From the IMG/VR virus record IMGVR_UViG_3300008740_000421, positions 1 to 22,835 of that record: a DNA stretch of 22,835 nucleotides; one strand, given 5' to 3'. The number at the start of each line of letters is the position of its first letter. The first letter of the stretch is position 1. Source of the stretch: a virus. A program made the translations under genes and the position numbers. The notes beneath the pieces are model-generated. The model was not told the DNA's origin. It did not search any database and saw only the letters and a list, made by a program, of their open reading frames with translations. Shown piece after piece: positions 7,272 to 15,446 of this stretch.

Positions 7272-8639
7272 ATGTTGCTTTCAGAAGAGTTACAGAGGAA
7301 GTGGCAGCCAGTCCTAGACCATGATTCACTTCCCCCAATTACGGATCCTTATAAGCGAGCCGTAACTGCTGCGATGCTAGAGAATCAGGAACAGGCTCTC
7401 AAGGAGTCTGGCGAAGCGGATGGCGGCCTTCTTGCCGAAGAAGGAACAATGACCGGTTCGGTTAACAACTATAATCCTGTCATGATTTCGCTCGTTCGAC
7501 GTGCGATGCCTAACCTTATCGCGTATGATATTTGTGGTGTTCAGCCAATGACAGGCCCAACTGGCCTGATCTTTGCGATGCGCGCCGTCTATGCGAACTC
7601 TATCGCCACTGGCGTTGAGGAGCCTCTAGTGCCTGTCACTCGACAAGGTCCTTCAGGTCTTGACGGTCCAACACCTGCTACTGGTTCGGGTCCAGAGAGC
7701 CCACAGTCTGAGGCGTTCTACTGGGAAGCGAACACTGGCTTCTCTGGTTCTGGTTCACAGAGTGGTTCTGCTGCACAGGAGTCAGTAGACATCAATGATA
7801 CTGGTTCTGGTATGACTACCGCTGCTGCTGAGGTACTTGGTACTACAGGTACTTTCCAGCAGATGGGCTTCAACATCGACAAGGTGACAGTCACAGCCGA
7901 CAGCCGCGCGCTAAAGGCTGAGTACACAATCGAGCTTGCTCAGGACCTCAAGGCGATTCATGGTCTTGATGCTGAGACTGAACTCTCAAACATTCTTAGT
8001 GCTGAGATTCTTGCTGAGATTAACCGAGAAGTTGTTCGTAAGATTGTTGTTAGTGCGAACGAGGGCGCCCAGAGCGGCACAGCAACAGCAGGTCAGTTTG
8101 ACCTTGACGTTGATGCAAATGGTCGTTGGAGCGTTGAGAAGTTCAAGGGGCTCATGTTCCAGCTTGAGCGAGAAGCAAATCAGATTGCTAAGTACACTCG
8201 TCGAGGCAAGGGTAATCTCATTCTTTGCTCGTCAGATGTTGCTTCTGCACTCTCGATGGCTGGCGTACTAGACAACACTCCAGCACTCGCTTCAAATAAC
8301 CTACAGGTCGATGACACTGGCAACACCTTCGCGGGTGTTCTCAATGGCCGCTTCAAGGTCTTCATCGATCCTTACCACATTGCGACAAACGGCTTTGAGT
8401 ATGCATGTGTCGGGTATCGTGGATCTTCAGCGTATGACGCTGGGTTCTTCTACTGCCCATATGTTCCTCTCCAGATGGTTCGCGCCGTTGGTGAGAACGA
8501 CTTCCAGCCAAAGATCGGCTTCAAGACTCGATATGGTCTTGTTGCTAATCCATTTGCTGTTCAGAGTAATGCTCCACAGACAATTACTGCTAGCAGCAAT
8601 GCCTACTATCGAAGAGTTATGATCAAGAACCTACTCTAA
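7272..8639 (+). CDS. 23: Major capsid protein gp23
   Basis: This is the main shell subunit of the head (HK97 fold). Its 455 residues compare with 521 in T4. The N-terminus (MLLSEELQRKWQPVLDH, ...DPYKRAVTAAMLENQE) is the removable propeptide. A likely gp21 cut is after E56 in LLAE|EGTMTGS, fitting the hydrophobic-X-Glu rule of T4 prohead cleavages. The conserved core follows: PVMISLVRRAMPNLIAYDICGVQPMTGPTG. Later blocks include AEYTIELAQDLKAIHGLDAE, VVRKIVVSANEGAQ and a C-terminal GFKTRYGLVANPF. The gene uses more GC and more C-ending codons than its neighbours, as expected for a highly expressed virion gene. It has an exact late promoter and an AAGGAG site, and a strong terminator follows directly. 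Confidence 0.97.
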   Translation: MLLSEELQRKWQPVLDHDSLPPITDPYKRAVTAAMLENQEQALKESGEADGGLLAEEGTMTGSVNNYNPVMISLVRRAMPNLIAYDICGVQPMTGPTGLIFAMRAVYANSIATGVEEPLVPVTRQGPSGLDGPTPATGSGPESPQSEAFYWEANTGFSGSGSQSGSAAQESVDINDTGSGMTTAAAEVLGTTGTFQQMGFNIDKVTVTADSRALKAEYTIELAQDLKAIHGLDAETELSNILSAEILAEINREVVRKIVVSANEGAQSGTATAGQFDLDVDANGRWSVEKFKGLMFQLEREANQIAKYTRRGKGNLILCSSDVASALSMAGVLDNTPALASNNLQVDDTGNTFAGVLNGRFKVFIDPYHIATNGFEYACVGYRGSSAYDAGFFYCPYVPLQMVRAVGENDFQPKIGFKTRYGLVANPFAVQSNAPQTITASSNAYYRRVMIKNLL

Positions 8640-8666
8640 GATATAAGCATCACCGACTGAAGAACT

Positions 8667-8698
8667 GCCCCACTCCTTTTTGGAGTGGGGCTTTTCTT
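8667..8698 (+). terminator. Strong intrinsic terminator after gp23
   Basis: A perfect ten-base-pair stem, GCCCCACTCC (8667-8676) with GGAGTGGGGC (8682-8691), encloses a five-T loop and is followed by a T-rich tract (CTTTTCTTT). It lies 27 bases after the gp23 stop and just upstream of the next late promoter, so it ends the capsid transcript. Confidence 0.9.
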
Positions 8699-8707
8699 TG
8701 CCTCCTT

Positions 8708-8715
8708 TATAAATA
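8708..8715 (+). promoter_or_regulatory. T4-type late promoter (TATAAATA) before the second tube gene
   Basis: An exact TATAAATA lies 21 bases upstream of the ATG at 8736 and downstream of the gp23 terminator. Its position rules out the earlier in-frame ATG at 8685 as the start, because that codon would be upstream of the promoter and inside the terminator. Confidence 0.8.
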
Positions 8716-8735
8716 GTAACAAAGGGGCAGTTCGT

Positions 8736-9251
8736 ATGGCACAACCAGATAATCAAAATTTTCTATCACCTGTTGGATTTAAATTCAACATCAATAAACT
8801 ACCAAACGTAGAGTGGTTTATTCAATCAGTAAATCTACCGGGTATCACAGTCGGCAGCATCAAGATGGCAAAGCCTTTTCGTGGAACAGATTTGCCTGGT
8901 GACAATTTTGAATACGAACCCCTTAATATTCGATTCAAAGTAGACGAAGACCTGACCAATTGGAGTGAGATTCAAAATTGGATGATTGGTCTTGGTTTTC
9001 CCGATAGCTATGACCAGTATGCTGATCTATTGGCAGAGAGAACGACAAGTGCATCCGATCCTAGATTTTCTGATGCCACACTCACTTGCCTAAACAGCAA
9101 CATGAATGGCAATTTTGCAGTTACGTTTGAAGATGTGTTTCCAGTCTCGTTGTCTTCTTTAGAGTTTGATTCCATGGCGAGTGACATTGATTATCTTACC
9201 GCAGATGTTACGTTCCAATACTTGACATACACATTTACTAAGCTACCTTAG
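8736..9251 (+). CDS. Second tail-tube-family (gp19-like) structural protein
   Basis: This 171-residue protein resembles tail-tube-like structural proteins of marine T4-like phages. The N-terminal FLSPVGFKFNINKLPNVEWFIQ and SVNLPGITVGS correspond to the first beta strands of the tube fold. Later come FKVDEDLTNWSEIQNWMIGLGFP, the helix-loop block, and a C-terminal strand set near DVTFQYLTYTF. It is only distantly similar to the 1959-2561 gene, so it is a divergent paralogue. It may be a tube-end, baseplate-hub or specialised tube protein. The ATG at 8736 is chosen because it follows an AAAGGGG site and the late promoter at 8708; longer versions would run back through the terminator. It is a single-gene late unit between gp23 and the recombination module. 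The exact virion role is not known to me. Confidence 0.78.
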   Translation: MAQPDNQNFLSPVGFKFNINKLPNVEWFIQSVNLPGITVGSIKMAKPFRGTDLPGDNFEYEPLNIRFKVDEDLTNWSEIQNWMIGLGFPDSYDQYADLLAERTTSASDPRFSDATLTCLNSNMNGNFAVTFEDVFPVSLSSLEFDSMASDIDYLTADVTFQYLTYTFTKLP

Positions 9252-9252
9252 C

Positions 9253-9281
9253 TTGACATATTTTTTTAATGCTTATATTTT
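9253..9281 (+). promoter_or_regulatory. Sigma70-like promoter before uvsY
   Basis: A perfect -35 hexamer TTGACA (9253-9258) is followed after 17 bases by TATTTT (9276-9281); TATATT at 9274-9279 is an alternative with a 15-base spacer. It lies in the 60-base gap at the change from virion genes to recombination genes, where no late promoter motif occurs. It is a plausible early or middle promoter read by unmodified host polymerase. Confidence 0.55.
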
Positions 9282-9311
9282 ACATAGATTTGTACAGGAG
9301 ACGGAACTGTA

Positions 9312-9749
9312 GTGAAACTTGAAGAGATTGAATCGGAATGGACGAATGACTGTAAAATTGACGATACCGAACTTGATACCGAATCGTTAAAAATACCTCA
9401 ACTTCATAATAAGTATCTGAAGTTTTACAATCAAGAAAATTTGACATATAAAAAGCTGAACTATCAATATAAAGAATTGGAGAAGATTAAGTACGAATAC
9501 TATTCTGGTAAAATGTGCCAAGAAGATTTGAATGAACATGGATGGGAACAGTTCGACCATAAGCTATTGAAGCAAGACGTTCCTCGTTATCTTGAGAGCG
9601 ATTCTCAACTCATTGCCATTTTGATGAAGATGGACCTACAAAAGGAAAAAGTAGAATTTCTGAAATCAATCATCTCTAGCATTAATTCTCGAAATTGGCA
9701 GATCAATAATGCTATTAAGTGGAGGCAGTTTATCAATGGAATCGGATGA
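9312..9749 (+). CDS. uvsY: UvsY recombination mediator
   Basis: UvsY loads the UvsX recombinase on single-stranded DNA covered with gp32, so it supports recombination-dependent replication and repair. The product has 145 residues (T4: 137). The match to T4 UvsY is visible across the protein: MKLEEIESEWTNDCKIDDTEL against MRLEDLQEELKKDVFIDSTKL, then LHNKYLKFYNQE against YSKWLNKH, and IKYEYYSGK against ARLDYYSGR. It is largely helical and charged. The start is a GTG at 9312, with an AGGAG site at 9296-9300. It is the first gene after the sigma70-like promoter, and its end overlaps the next gene by 14 bases. The recombinase uvsX itself is not in the window. Confidence 0.85.
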   Translation: MKLEEIESEWTNDCKIDDTELDTESLKIPQLHNKYLKFYNQENLTYKKLNYQYKELEKIKYEYYSGKMCQEDLNEHGWEQFDHKLLKQDVPRYLESDSQLIAILMKMDLQKEKVEFLKSIISSINSRNWQINNAIKWRQFINGIG

Positions 9750-10128
9750 ATTCGGATACACACATATGCGAAAAATTCAATTTGCAAAAGCCTATCAAAT
9801 AGAAGACGATAAGAGCAAATGGCCAAGTTGGATCACCGAAGATGAAGATATATATGAAGAAGTAAATGCAAGATATACTCGTTCAATGATTAAGCCTTTT
9901 GTTTCAATTGTTGGTGATTGGGTAGTGCGTGTTTCTGATTCTTCAAATCTATTATTCATTCCTAATGGAGCTTTTGAAGAAGAATACACATCTCTTGGAA
10001 ATTACGAAGATGATCTATTGGAAGAGTATTTGTCCGAAGAAGAGGTAAAAGCTCTGGGTTTGACCGAAGACGAGATTGAATGGATCGAATACGATTTCGA
10101 CGAAGAGTTCTCAGACGAAGACGAGTAA
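9736..10128 (+). CDS. Small acidic protein between uvsY and uvsW, function unknown
   Basis: I do not recognise this 130-residue protein. The N-terminal half has a Trp/Ile-rich segment (KWPSWITEDEDIYEEVNARY) and a hydrophobic stretch that looks like beta strands (FVSIVGDWVVRV, then LLFIPNGAF). The C-terminal 45 residues are extremely acidic and end in DFDEEFSDEDE. I start it at the ATG at 9736, with a GGAGG site at 9721-9725, rather than the upstream in-frame codon at 9709 deeper inside uvsY. It overlaps uvsY by 14 bases and ends one base before uvsW, so all three are probably translated from one mRNA. T4 also has small genes (uvsY.-1 and uvsY.-2) next to uvsY, but I see no clear similarity. 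The acidic tail could mimic DNA or bind a basic partner; that is speculation. Confidence 0.7.
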   Translation: MESDEFGYTHMRKIQFAKAYQIEDDKSKWPSWITEDEDIYEEVNARYTRSMIKPFVSIVGDWVVRVSDSSNLLFIPNGAFEEEYTSLGNYEDDLLEEYLSEEEVKALGLTEDEIEWIEYDFDEEFSDEDE

Positions 10129-10129
10129 G

Positions 10130-11596
10130 ATGCCAACAAGTTCTACGCTATTCATCACGCAAGTAAACGATGTGTATTTGGGTGTATATGCAGAAGAGTA
10201 TATACTTCGCGAATTATCAGATCATTTCACGTTTTTTGTTCCTGGCTATAAGTTCATGCCTGCATATCGTAATCGTGTGTGGGATGGCAAGATACGTTTG
10301 CTCAATACAAAGAACGGTCAAATATATGTAGGGCTGCTAGAGTATATTGTTAATTGGGCAGAAGAGAGAAACTATGACATCATCTTTCAGGATGATGCAT
10401 TGGTTGGTGATGAAGAGTTTTCTGTTGCAGAAGCAGAAGAATTTGTTTCGACACTGAATCTTCCTTTCGCACCAAAAGAGTGGCAGATGAAAGGATTTGT
10501 TCATGCAGTTCGTAAGCGCCGAACGCTTCTTTTGTCACCAACGGGTTCTGGTAAATCACTAATCATCTACTTACTAGTCAGATATTATCAGCCCAAGCGA
10601 ACGCTAATTATTGTGCCAACTACATCACTGGTTGCACAGTTGTCTTCAGACTTTGCTGATTATGGATGGGATTCAAAAACAAACGTGCATCAGATTATGT
10701 CAGGTAGATCCAAAGAATCGAATGCACCAGTCGTCATTTCAACTTGGCAATCAATCTATAAAATGCCTGTCGAGTTCTTTGAGCAGTTCAGCGTAATTAT
10801 TGGTGATGAGTGTCATCTATTCAAAGCAAAATCATTGACGACGCTAATGACCAAGCTGACAAATATTCCATATCGAATCGGCACAACAGGAACGCTAGAT
10901 GGAACACAGACACATCAGCTAGTTCTTGAAGGATTGTTTGGGCGAGTTAAATCTGTTGCAACTACAAAAGAGCTAATCGATAAAGATTTTCTTGCTGGAT
11001 TTCAAATCAAAGCATTGGTGTTAAATTATACCGAAGAAGTGAAAAAGGAAATGGCAAGAAAAAAGTACCAAGAAGAAATTGACTTTTTGGTTGGCAATGA
11101 AAAGCGAAATGCGTTCATTGTGAATCTTGCAGTATCGCTAAAACAGAATACACTCGTACTGTTTCAATATGTGGAAAGGCATGGTGTTCCTCTTTTTGAG
11201 ATGATTCGTGATAAGGTGGGCGACAAGCGAAAAGTGTTTTTCGTTTCGGGTAAAACAGAAACGGAACAAAGAGAATCGATTAGAAGTATTGTAGAATCTG
11301 AAAAAGATGCTATAATAGTAGCTTCAAGTGGGGTGTATTCGACTGGAGTTAATATCAAGAAATTGCACAACATCATCTTTACACATCCAGGCAAATCAAG
11401 AGTTCGCACACTTCAGTCGATTGGTAGAGGATTGAGAAAAGGGGACCAAAAAGAAGAAGCGGTACTGTATGATATTGTAGATGATTTGACATACAAAAAT
11501 TATGAGAATTTTGCGACAAGACATTTCAAGGAAAGGTTTGAACTATATCGATCGGAAAAGTTTCCGGTAAAGATATATCAAGTTAAATTCAAATAA
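10130..11596 (+). CDS. uvsW: UvsW-type superfamily 2 DNA/RNA helicase
   Basis: UvsW unwinds R-loops and branched DNA, stops origin-dependent initiation late in T4 infection, and helps process recombination intermediates. The product has 488 residues (T4 UvsW about 500). The N-terminal domain resembles that of T4 (LRELSDHFTFFVPGYKF, then YRNRVWDGKIRLL). Helicase motifs are in order: motif I SPTGSGKS (136-143), motif II DECH (226-229), motif III GTTGT (251-255), and motif VI QSIGRGLR (429-436). The ATG at 10130 gives an N-terminus that aligns with T4; the in-frame ATG at 10076 would add 18 residues lying wholly within the preceding gene. It has no strong ribosome binding site and is probably coupled to the upstream gene. 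Confidence 0.93.
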   Translation: MPTSSTLFITQVNDVYLGVYAEEYILRELSDHFTFFVPGYKFMPAYRNRVWDGKIRLLNTKNGQIYVGLLEYIVNWAEERNYDIIFQDDALVGDEEFSVAEAEEFVSTLNLPFAPKEWQMKGFVHAVRKRRTLLLSPTGSGKSLIIYLLVRYYQPKRTLIIVPTTSLVAQLSSDFADYGWDSKTNVHQIMSGRSKESNAPVVISTWQSIYKMPVEFFEQFSVIIGDECHLFKAKSLTTLMTKLTNIPYRIGTTGTLDGTQTHQLVLEGLFGRVKSVATTKELIDKDFLAGFQIKALVLNYTEEVKKEMARKKYQEEIDFLVGNEKRNAFIVNLAVSLKQNTLVLFQYVERHGVPLFEMIRDKVGDKRKVFFVSGKTETEQRESIRSIVESEKDAIIVASSGVYSTGVNIKKLHNIIFTHPGKSRVRTLQSIGRGLRKGDQKEEAVLYDIVDDLTYKNYENFATRHFKERFELYRSEKFPVKIYQVKFK

Positions 11597-11610
11597 GGCA
11601 TATATACAAT

Positions 11611-12138
11611 ATGGCAAACACTAAAAACGAGCCTGAAGAAATTTATTTGCGTTACTTTCGTCTGATGAACGGAGACGAAATTATTGCTGGTGTGAATCAC
11701 CCTGGCCATTTTTCAGATTTTCCAAAGATTGTTGAACTTTATGATCCGCTGAAATTTGAACAGATGGAAAATATACACACTCAAAATATTACATTTATGT
11801 TTTACGATTGGATTCCTTGTACAGATTTCAAGAACATTAAGATACAATCAGATACAATTATTGCCATTACGACTTTGGCAAAAGATATGAAAGAGCTATA
11901 TAGAACGGCAGTAAAGAAAACTGAAGAGAATCGACAAGAATGGAGAAATGCACCACTTGACAAAAAGATATCAAATACTGATAAAACCAAAACTGCACTA
12001 CAAGATTTATTGTCTATAATGCCTGAGGTTCCATCTGATTTGATGGACGCGATATTTGGAGAATACGACGAGTATTATAATTCTGAAGACGATATAATTA
12101 GGTCGATGCTAGAGAAGAAGAAGTCTACTATTCATTAG
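11611..12138 (+). CDS. Possible Sm-like fold protein of marine T4-like phages
   Basis: The N-terminal 90 residues have a short beta-rich pattern: EEIYLRYFRLMNGDEIIAGV, then PKIVELYDPLKF, ITFMFYDWIPCTDF, and SDTIIAITTLAKDMKELYRTAV. This recalls the Sm-like proteins reported in marine cyanophages and pelagiphages, in which a metabolite- or RNA-binding barrel (LxNGExIxAxV ... ENP ... LTPW) is followed by a helix containing KEL. The C-terminal 80 residues are charged and probably helical or disordered (TEENRQEWRNAPLDKK, then acidic DEYYNSEDD). The protein has 175 residues and sits 14 bases after uvsW, directly before gp55. The family call rests on pattern resemblance only. If right, an RNA-binding or regulatory role is possible, which fits the neighbouring late sigma factor. 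Confidence 0.55.
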   Translation: MANTKNEPEEIYLRYFRLMNGDEIIAGVNHPGHFSDFPKIVELYDPLKFEQMENIHTQNITFMFYDWIPCTDFKNIKIQSDTIIAITTLAKDMKELYRTAVKKTEENRQEWRNAPLDKKISNTDKTKTALQDLLSIMPEVPSDLMDAIFGEYDEYYNSEDDIIRSMLEKKKSTIH

Positions 12139-12148
12139 GAGAAGTGAA

Positions 12149-12664
12149 TTGGCAAAAAAAGAACATTACATAGATAATAAGAAGTTTTTTCAGGCAATGG
12201 TTGAATATAAAAGATCGATAGAAGAGGCTGAAGAGATAGGCGAACCAAAGCCTCAGATTCCCAATTTTATTGGTGAGTGTTTTATGAAGATTGCAGAACA
12301 TTTGTCGTACAAGCCAAACTTTATTAATTATACATTTCGCGAAGATATGATTTCTGATGGCATTGAAAATTGCATTCAATACATCCACAATTTTGATCCA
12401 CAGAAATCTCAAAATCCATTTTCGTATTTTACGCAGATTATTTACTATGCATTCCTGCGAAGGATACAAAAAGAGAAGAAGCAACTATATGTTAGATATA
12501 AGTCTTTAGAAAGAGCAATCACAGAAGACGAATTGGTCACTTTGCAAGAATATGAAAATTCTGAAAGTGGCCCAACATATGATATGCATCAAAATTTGTA
12601 TGATTTTATCGAACAATTCGAGGAAAAGAATTTCAAGAAAAAAGAGCCAAAGACAGCCGAGTAG
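12149..12664 (+). CDS. 55: Late-transcription sigma factor gp55
   Basis: gp55 replaces the host sigma factor and directs RNA polymerase to TATAAATA late promoters, aided by the sliding clamp. This protein has 171 residues (T4: 185). It aligns with T4 gp55 through YIDNKKFFQAMVEYK (T4 YVNNKELLQAIIDWK), a central FREDMISDGIENCIQYIHNFD (T4 QEMIADGIEASIKGLHNFD), and YFTQIIYYAFLRRIQKEKKQ (T4 [20 protein letters not shown]); this is the sigma region 2-like core. The start is a TTG at 12149 behind a strong AGGAG site that overlaps the previous stop. The T4 C-terminal clamp-binding motif is not obvious, although LYDFIEQF near residue 152 may serve. The five late promoter motifs in this window are its expected targets. 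gp33 is not seen here. Confidence 0.9.
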   Translation: MAKKEHYIDNKKFFQAMVEYKRSIEEAEEIGEPKPQIPNFIGECFMKIAEHLSYKPNFINYTFREDMISDGIENCIQYIHNFDPQKSQNPFSYFTQIIYYAFLRRIQKEKKQLYVRYKSLERAITEDELVTLQEYENSESGPTYDMHQNLYDFIEQFEEKNFKKKEPKTAE

Positions 12665-12667
12665 TGT

Positions 12668-13744
12668 ATGAAGATAGCTTTGTTGACCGATACGCATTTC
12701 GGTGCGAGAAATGATTCCCAAGTATTTAATGAATACTTCATGCAATTTTATGATGAGCTATTCTTTCCATACCTAGAAGAGCACGATATTAAGACTGTTA
12801 TTCATTTGGGTGATATTGTCGATAGACGAAAGTATATCAACTTCAAAACGCTTGAGAATTTCAGAAACAATTTTGTTTATCGGCTGGGTAAGATGGGCAT
12901 TGAGACTCATGTGATTCTCGGCAACCACGACATTTATCATAAGAACACAAATAGCATTAATTCAATGCAAACTTTGTTTACTACTCTTGACGGTAAGTAT
13001 GAACCATGGATATACACTGATCCAACTGTTGTCAATTTTGATGGGTTGAACATACTATTCATTCCTTGGATCACACCAGATAATTATGAACAGTCAATCC
13101 AAACAATCAAAGACACAAAAGCTCAGGTCGCGTTTGGTCATCTAGAAGTTCAAGGTTTTCTCATGGCACCAGGTATGCAGCCCTCTCCGCATGGATTGTC
13201 TGCATCTCTGTTTGATAAATTTGACATTGCTTGTTCTGGTCATTATCATCATCGATCAAATAATGGCACTCTGTTCTATCTGGGTTCTGCTTATGAAATT
13301 ACATGGGCAGATTATCAAGACGATAGAGGATTTCACATTTTTGATACTGATACACGAGAGTTGACATTTATCAAAAATCCACACCATATGTTTTACAAGA
13401 TTTTCTATGATGACAAAGATAGGCAATTAGAAGATGTGATTCCTACGAATTTGTCACAGTATAAAAATCGAATGGTAAAGGTGGTCGTGACCAATAAGAC
13501 AAATCCATATTGGTTTGATATTATGTTGGACCATTTGTATAAATCTGATCCATATGATGTGACTATTGTAGAAGATCATAGTGAATATGATGTAGACGAT
13601 GAAACTATTTCTGTTGATCAGGCTGAAGATACGCTTACAATTCTTGGTAAGTTTATTGATACGATGGAAACAAATGTGCAGAAGGAAGAACTCAAGACAT
13701 TATTTGGTGAGCTATACAGTGAGGCAATAACAGTTAATGATTAA
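12668..13744 (+). CDS. 47: gp47 recombination nuclease subunit (SbcD/Mre11-like)
   Basis: gp47 is the metallophosphatase nuclease that, with gp46, resects DNA ends for recombination and takes part in host DNA breakdown. The 358-residue product (T4: 339) has all Mre11-type motifs: DTHFG (D8, H10), GDIVDRR (D49, D52), GNHD (N86, H87, D88), GHLE (H158), and GHYHHR (H192, H194). These supply the two-metal active site. The ATG at 12668 lies three bases after gp55, with no strong ribosome binding site, so coupling is likely. Its last eight bases overlap the gp46 start. The gene order 55-47-46 is as in T4-like phages generally. Confidence 0.95.
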   Translation: MKIALLTDTHFGARNDSQVFNEYFMQFYDELFFPYLEEHDIKTVIHLGDIVDRRKYINFKTLENFRNNFVYRLGKMGIETHVILGNHDIYHKNTNSINSMQTLFTTLDGKYEPWIYTDPTVVNFDGLNILFIPWITPDNYEQSIQTIKDTKAQVAFGHLEVQGFLMAPGMQPSPHGLSASLFDKFDIACSGHYHHRSNNGTLFYLGSAYEITWADYQDDRGFHIFDTDTRELTFIKNPHHMFYKIFYDDKDRQLEDVIPTNLSQYKNRMVKVVVTNKTNPYWFDIMLDHLYKSDPYDVTIVEDHSEYDVDDETISVDQAEDTLTILGKFIDTMETNVQKEELKTLFGELYSEAITVND

Positions 13745-15446
13745 GTTTGAGAAAATTCGTTATAAGAATTTTTTGTCATCGGGTAATAATTTTTCAGAGA
13801 TTGATTTAGCCAAAGATGCAAGAACTCTTATTGTTGGTAAGAACGGATCGGGCAAAAGCACATTGCTTGATGCGATTACCTTTGGTCTTTTTGGTAAACC
13901 ATTCAGAAAGATCAACAAACCACTATTGGTCAACACGGTAAATGATGGTGAGTGTTTGGTCGAAGTTGAATTTAGTATAGGCACTGCACAGTATAAAGTT
14001 CGCCGAGGTATCAAGCCTGCGGTCTTTGAGGTGATCCATGACGGTAATACAATCGATCAAACTGCAAGCGCCAAAGACTTTCAGGAATATTTTGAGCATC
14101 AAATACTGCATCTAAATTTCAAATCGTTTACGCAAGCGGTGATTCTAGGTAGTGCCACATTTCTTCCCTTTATGCAATTGCCGGCTGCACATAGAAGAGA
14201 AGTGATTGAAGACCTACTTGATATTCGCATCTTCTCTGGAATGAATGTGATTCTCAAAGAGAGAATAGGGCAAGTAAAGACAAGCATTTCTGAGAATGAA
14301 CGAAACGTCGAGGTTGCAAACGAAAAGATTGAAATTCATCGAAAACATCTTAATAAGATACAAGATGACAGAGAAGCAGTAATAACTGCAAAAGAAGCCG
14401 ATATTTCAAATACCGCCATTACCATTGAAAATCATCAAGAAATAGTAAGCAAAAACAATACGTTAATTGATGAACTATCTGGTAAAATTAAGAATTTCGA
14501 GAAATTTGAAAAAACGAAGAATAAGATAGAAGGTCTGATTGATAAGATATTAGTCAAAGAAAAGAAGCTCAATAAAGAGATTGATTTCTACCAACAGCAC
14601 GACGAATGCCCAACGTGTCAGCAAGATATTCAATCAGAATTTAAATCTTCCATCATTGAAGATAAAACTAAGATGATCGAAGAAGTCACTTCTGGCATCG
14701 AAACGCTGAACACCAAATTTGAAAAAATTACCACTAGCATCAAAGAAATGTCTGCCATTAAAGATAAGATCGTGAAGCTAGAGACAAATAGAAATAACTA
14801 TTCTGGTGAAATAAAAACTCTTGAGATGTATATTAAGAAAATAAATCAAGAGATTGAGAACATGCGACCAATCAATGAAGATTTTTCGCGAGAACAGGAA
14901 GAACTGGAAACTCTCGAAAAATACATTCGAGAATATGAGTCAGAAAAAGAAGAGTTGATCACGGATAATGAATTGTATAGTGTAGCTTCGACTTTGCTCA
15001 AAGATAATGGTATTAAAACACTTATCATTAAACAGTATATTCCAGTTATCAATAAACTCATTAATCATTATCTAGCTTCAATGGATTTCTTTGTCAATTT
15101 CACACTTGATGAGAATTTCAACGAAACGATTAAGAGCCGACATCGTGATAACTTTTCATACTACAATTTTTCAGAGGGAGAAAAGAAACGAATTGATCTT
15201 GCTCTACTGTTCACTTGGCGAACGATTGCGAAACTCAAGAACTCAGTTAATACCAATTTGCTGATCATGGATGAAGTGTTTGATTCAAGTCTTGATAGTG
15301 AAGGCACAGAAGAGTTTTTTAAGATTCTATATTCTGTTCCTGAGGATCTAAATATCTTCATTATCTCACACAAAGATGCGCTGCAAGATAAATTCACAAA
15401 TACAATCTCTGTGCAAAAGGTGAAAGGATTTAGTAAACTAACATGA
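13737..15446 (+). CDS. 46: gp46 recombination ATPase subunit (SbcC/Rad50-like)
   Basis: gp46 is the SMC-like ATPase partner of gp47. The product has 569 residues (T4: 560). The N-terminal ATPase half has Walker A GKNGSGKS (34-41) and the Q-loop region FTQAVILGSATFLPF. Two long coiled coils follow, separated by a zinc hook with C291-P-T-C294. The C-terminal half has the ABC signature FSEGEKKRID (S479 onward), Walker B LLIMDE (about 508-513), and the His-switch region FIISHKD. The ATG at 13737 overlaps the end of gp47 by eight bases, which ensures coupled synthesis of the two partners. The gene overlaps the following hydroxylase gene by four bases (ATGA), so the accessory block is probably transcribed with it. 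Confidence 0.96.
   Translation: MIKFEKIRYKNFLSSGNNFSEIDLAKDARTLIVGKNGSGKSTLLDAITFGLFGKPFRKINKPLLVNTVNDGECLVEVEFSIGTAQYKVRRGIKPAVFEVIHDGNTIDQTASAKDFQEYFEHQILHLNFKSFTQAVILGSATFLPFMQLPAAHRREVIEDLLDIRIFSGMNVILKERIGQVKTSISENERNVEVANEKIEIHRKHLNKIQDDREAVITAKEADISNTAITIENHQEIVSKNNTLIDELSGKIKNFEKFEKTKNKIEGLIDKILVKEKKLNKEIDFYQQHDECPTCQQDIQSEFKSSIIEDKTKMIEEVTSGIETLNTKFEKITTSIKEMSAIKDKIVKLETNRNNYSGEIKTLEMYIKKINQEIENMRPINEDFSREQEELETLEKYIREYESEKEELITDNELYSVASTLLKDNGIKTLIIKQYIPVINKLINHYLASMDFFVNFTLDENFNETIKSRHRDNFSYYNFSEGEKKRIDLALLFTWRTIAKLKNSVNTNLLIMDEVFDSSLDSEGTEEFFKILYSVPEDLNIFIISHKDALQDKFTNTISVQKVKGFSKLT

Noticed and set aside
8685-8735. Longer start for the second tube gene at the ATG at 8685
   Set aside because: It would begin inside the gp23 terminator and upstream of the late promoter at 8708; the ATG at 8736 has a better ribosome binding site.
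10076-10129. Longer start for uvsW at 10076
   Set aside because: The extra 18 residues lie wholly inside the upstream gene and have no match to T4 UvsW.
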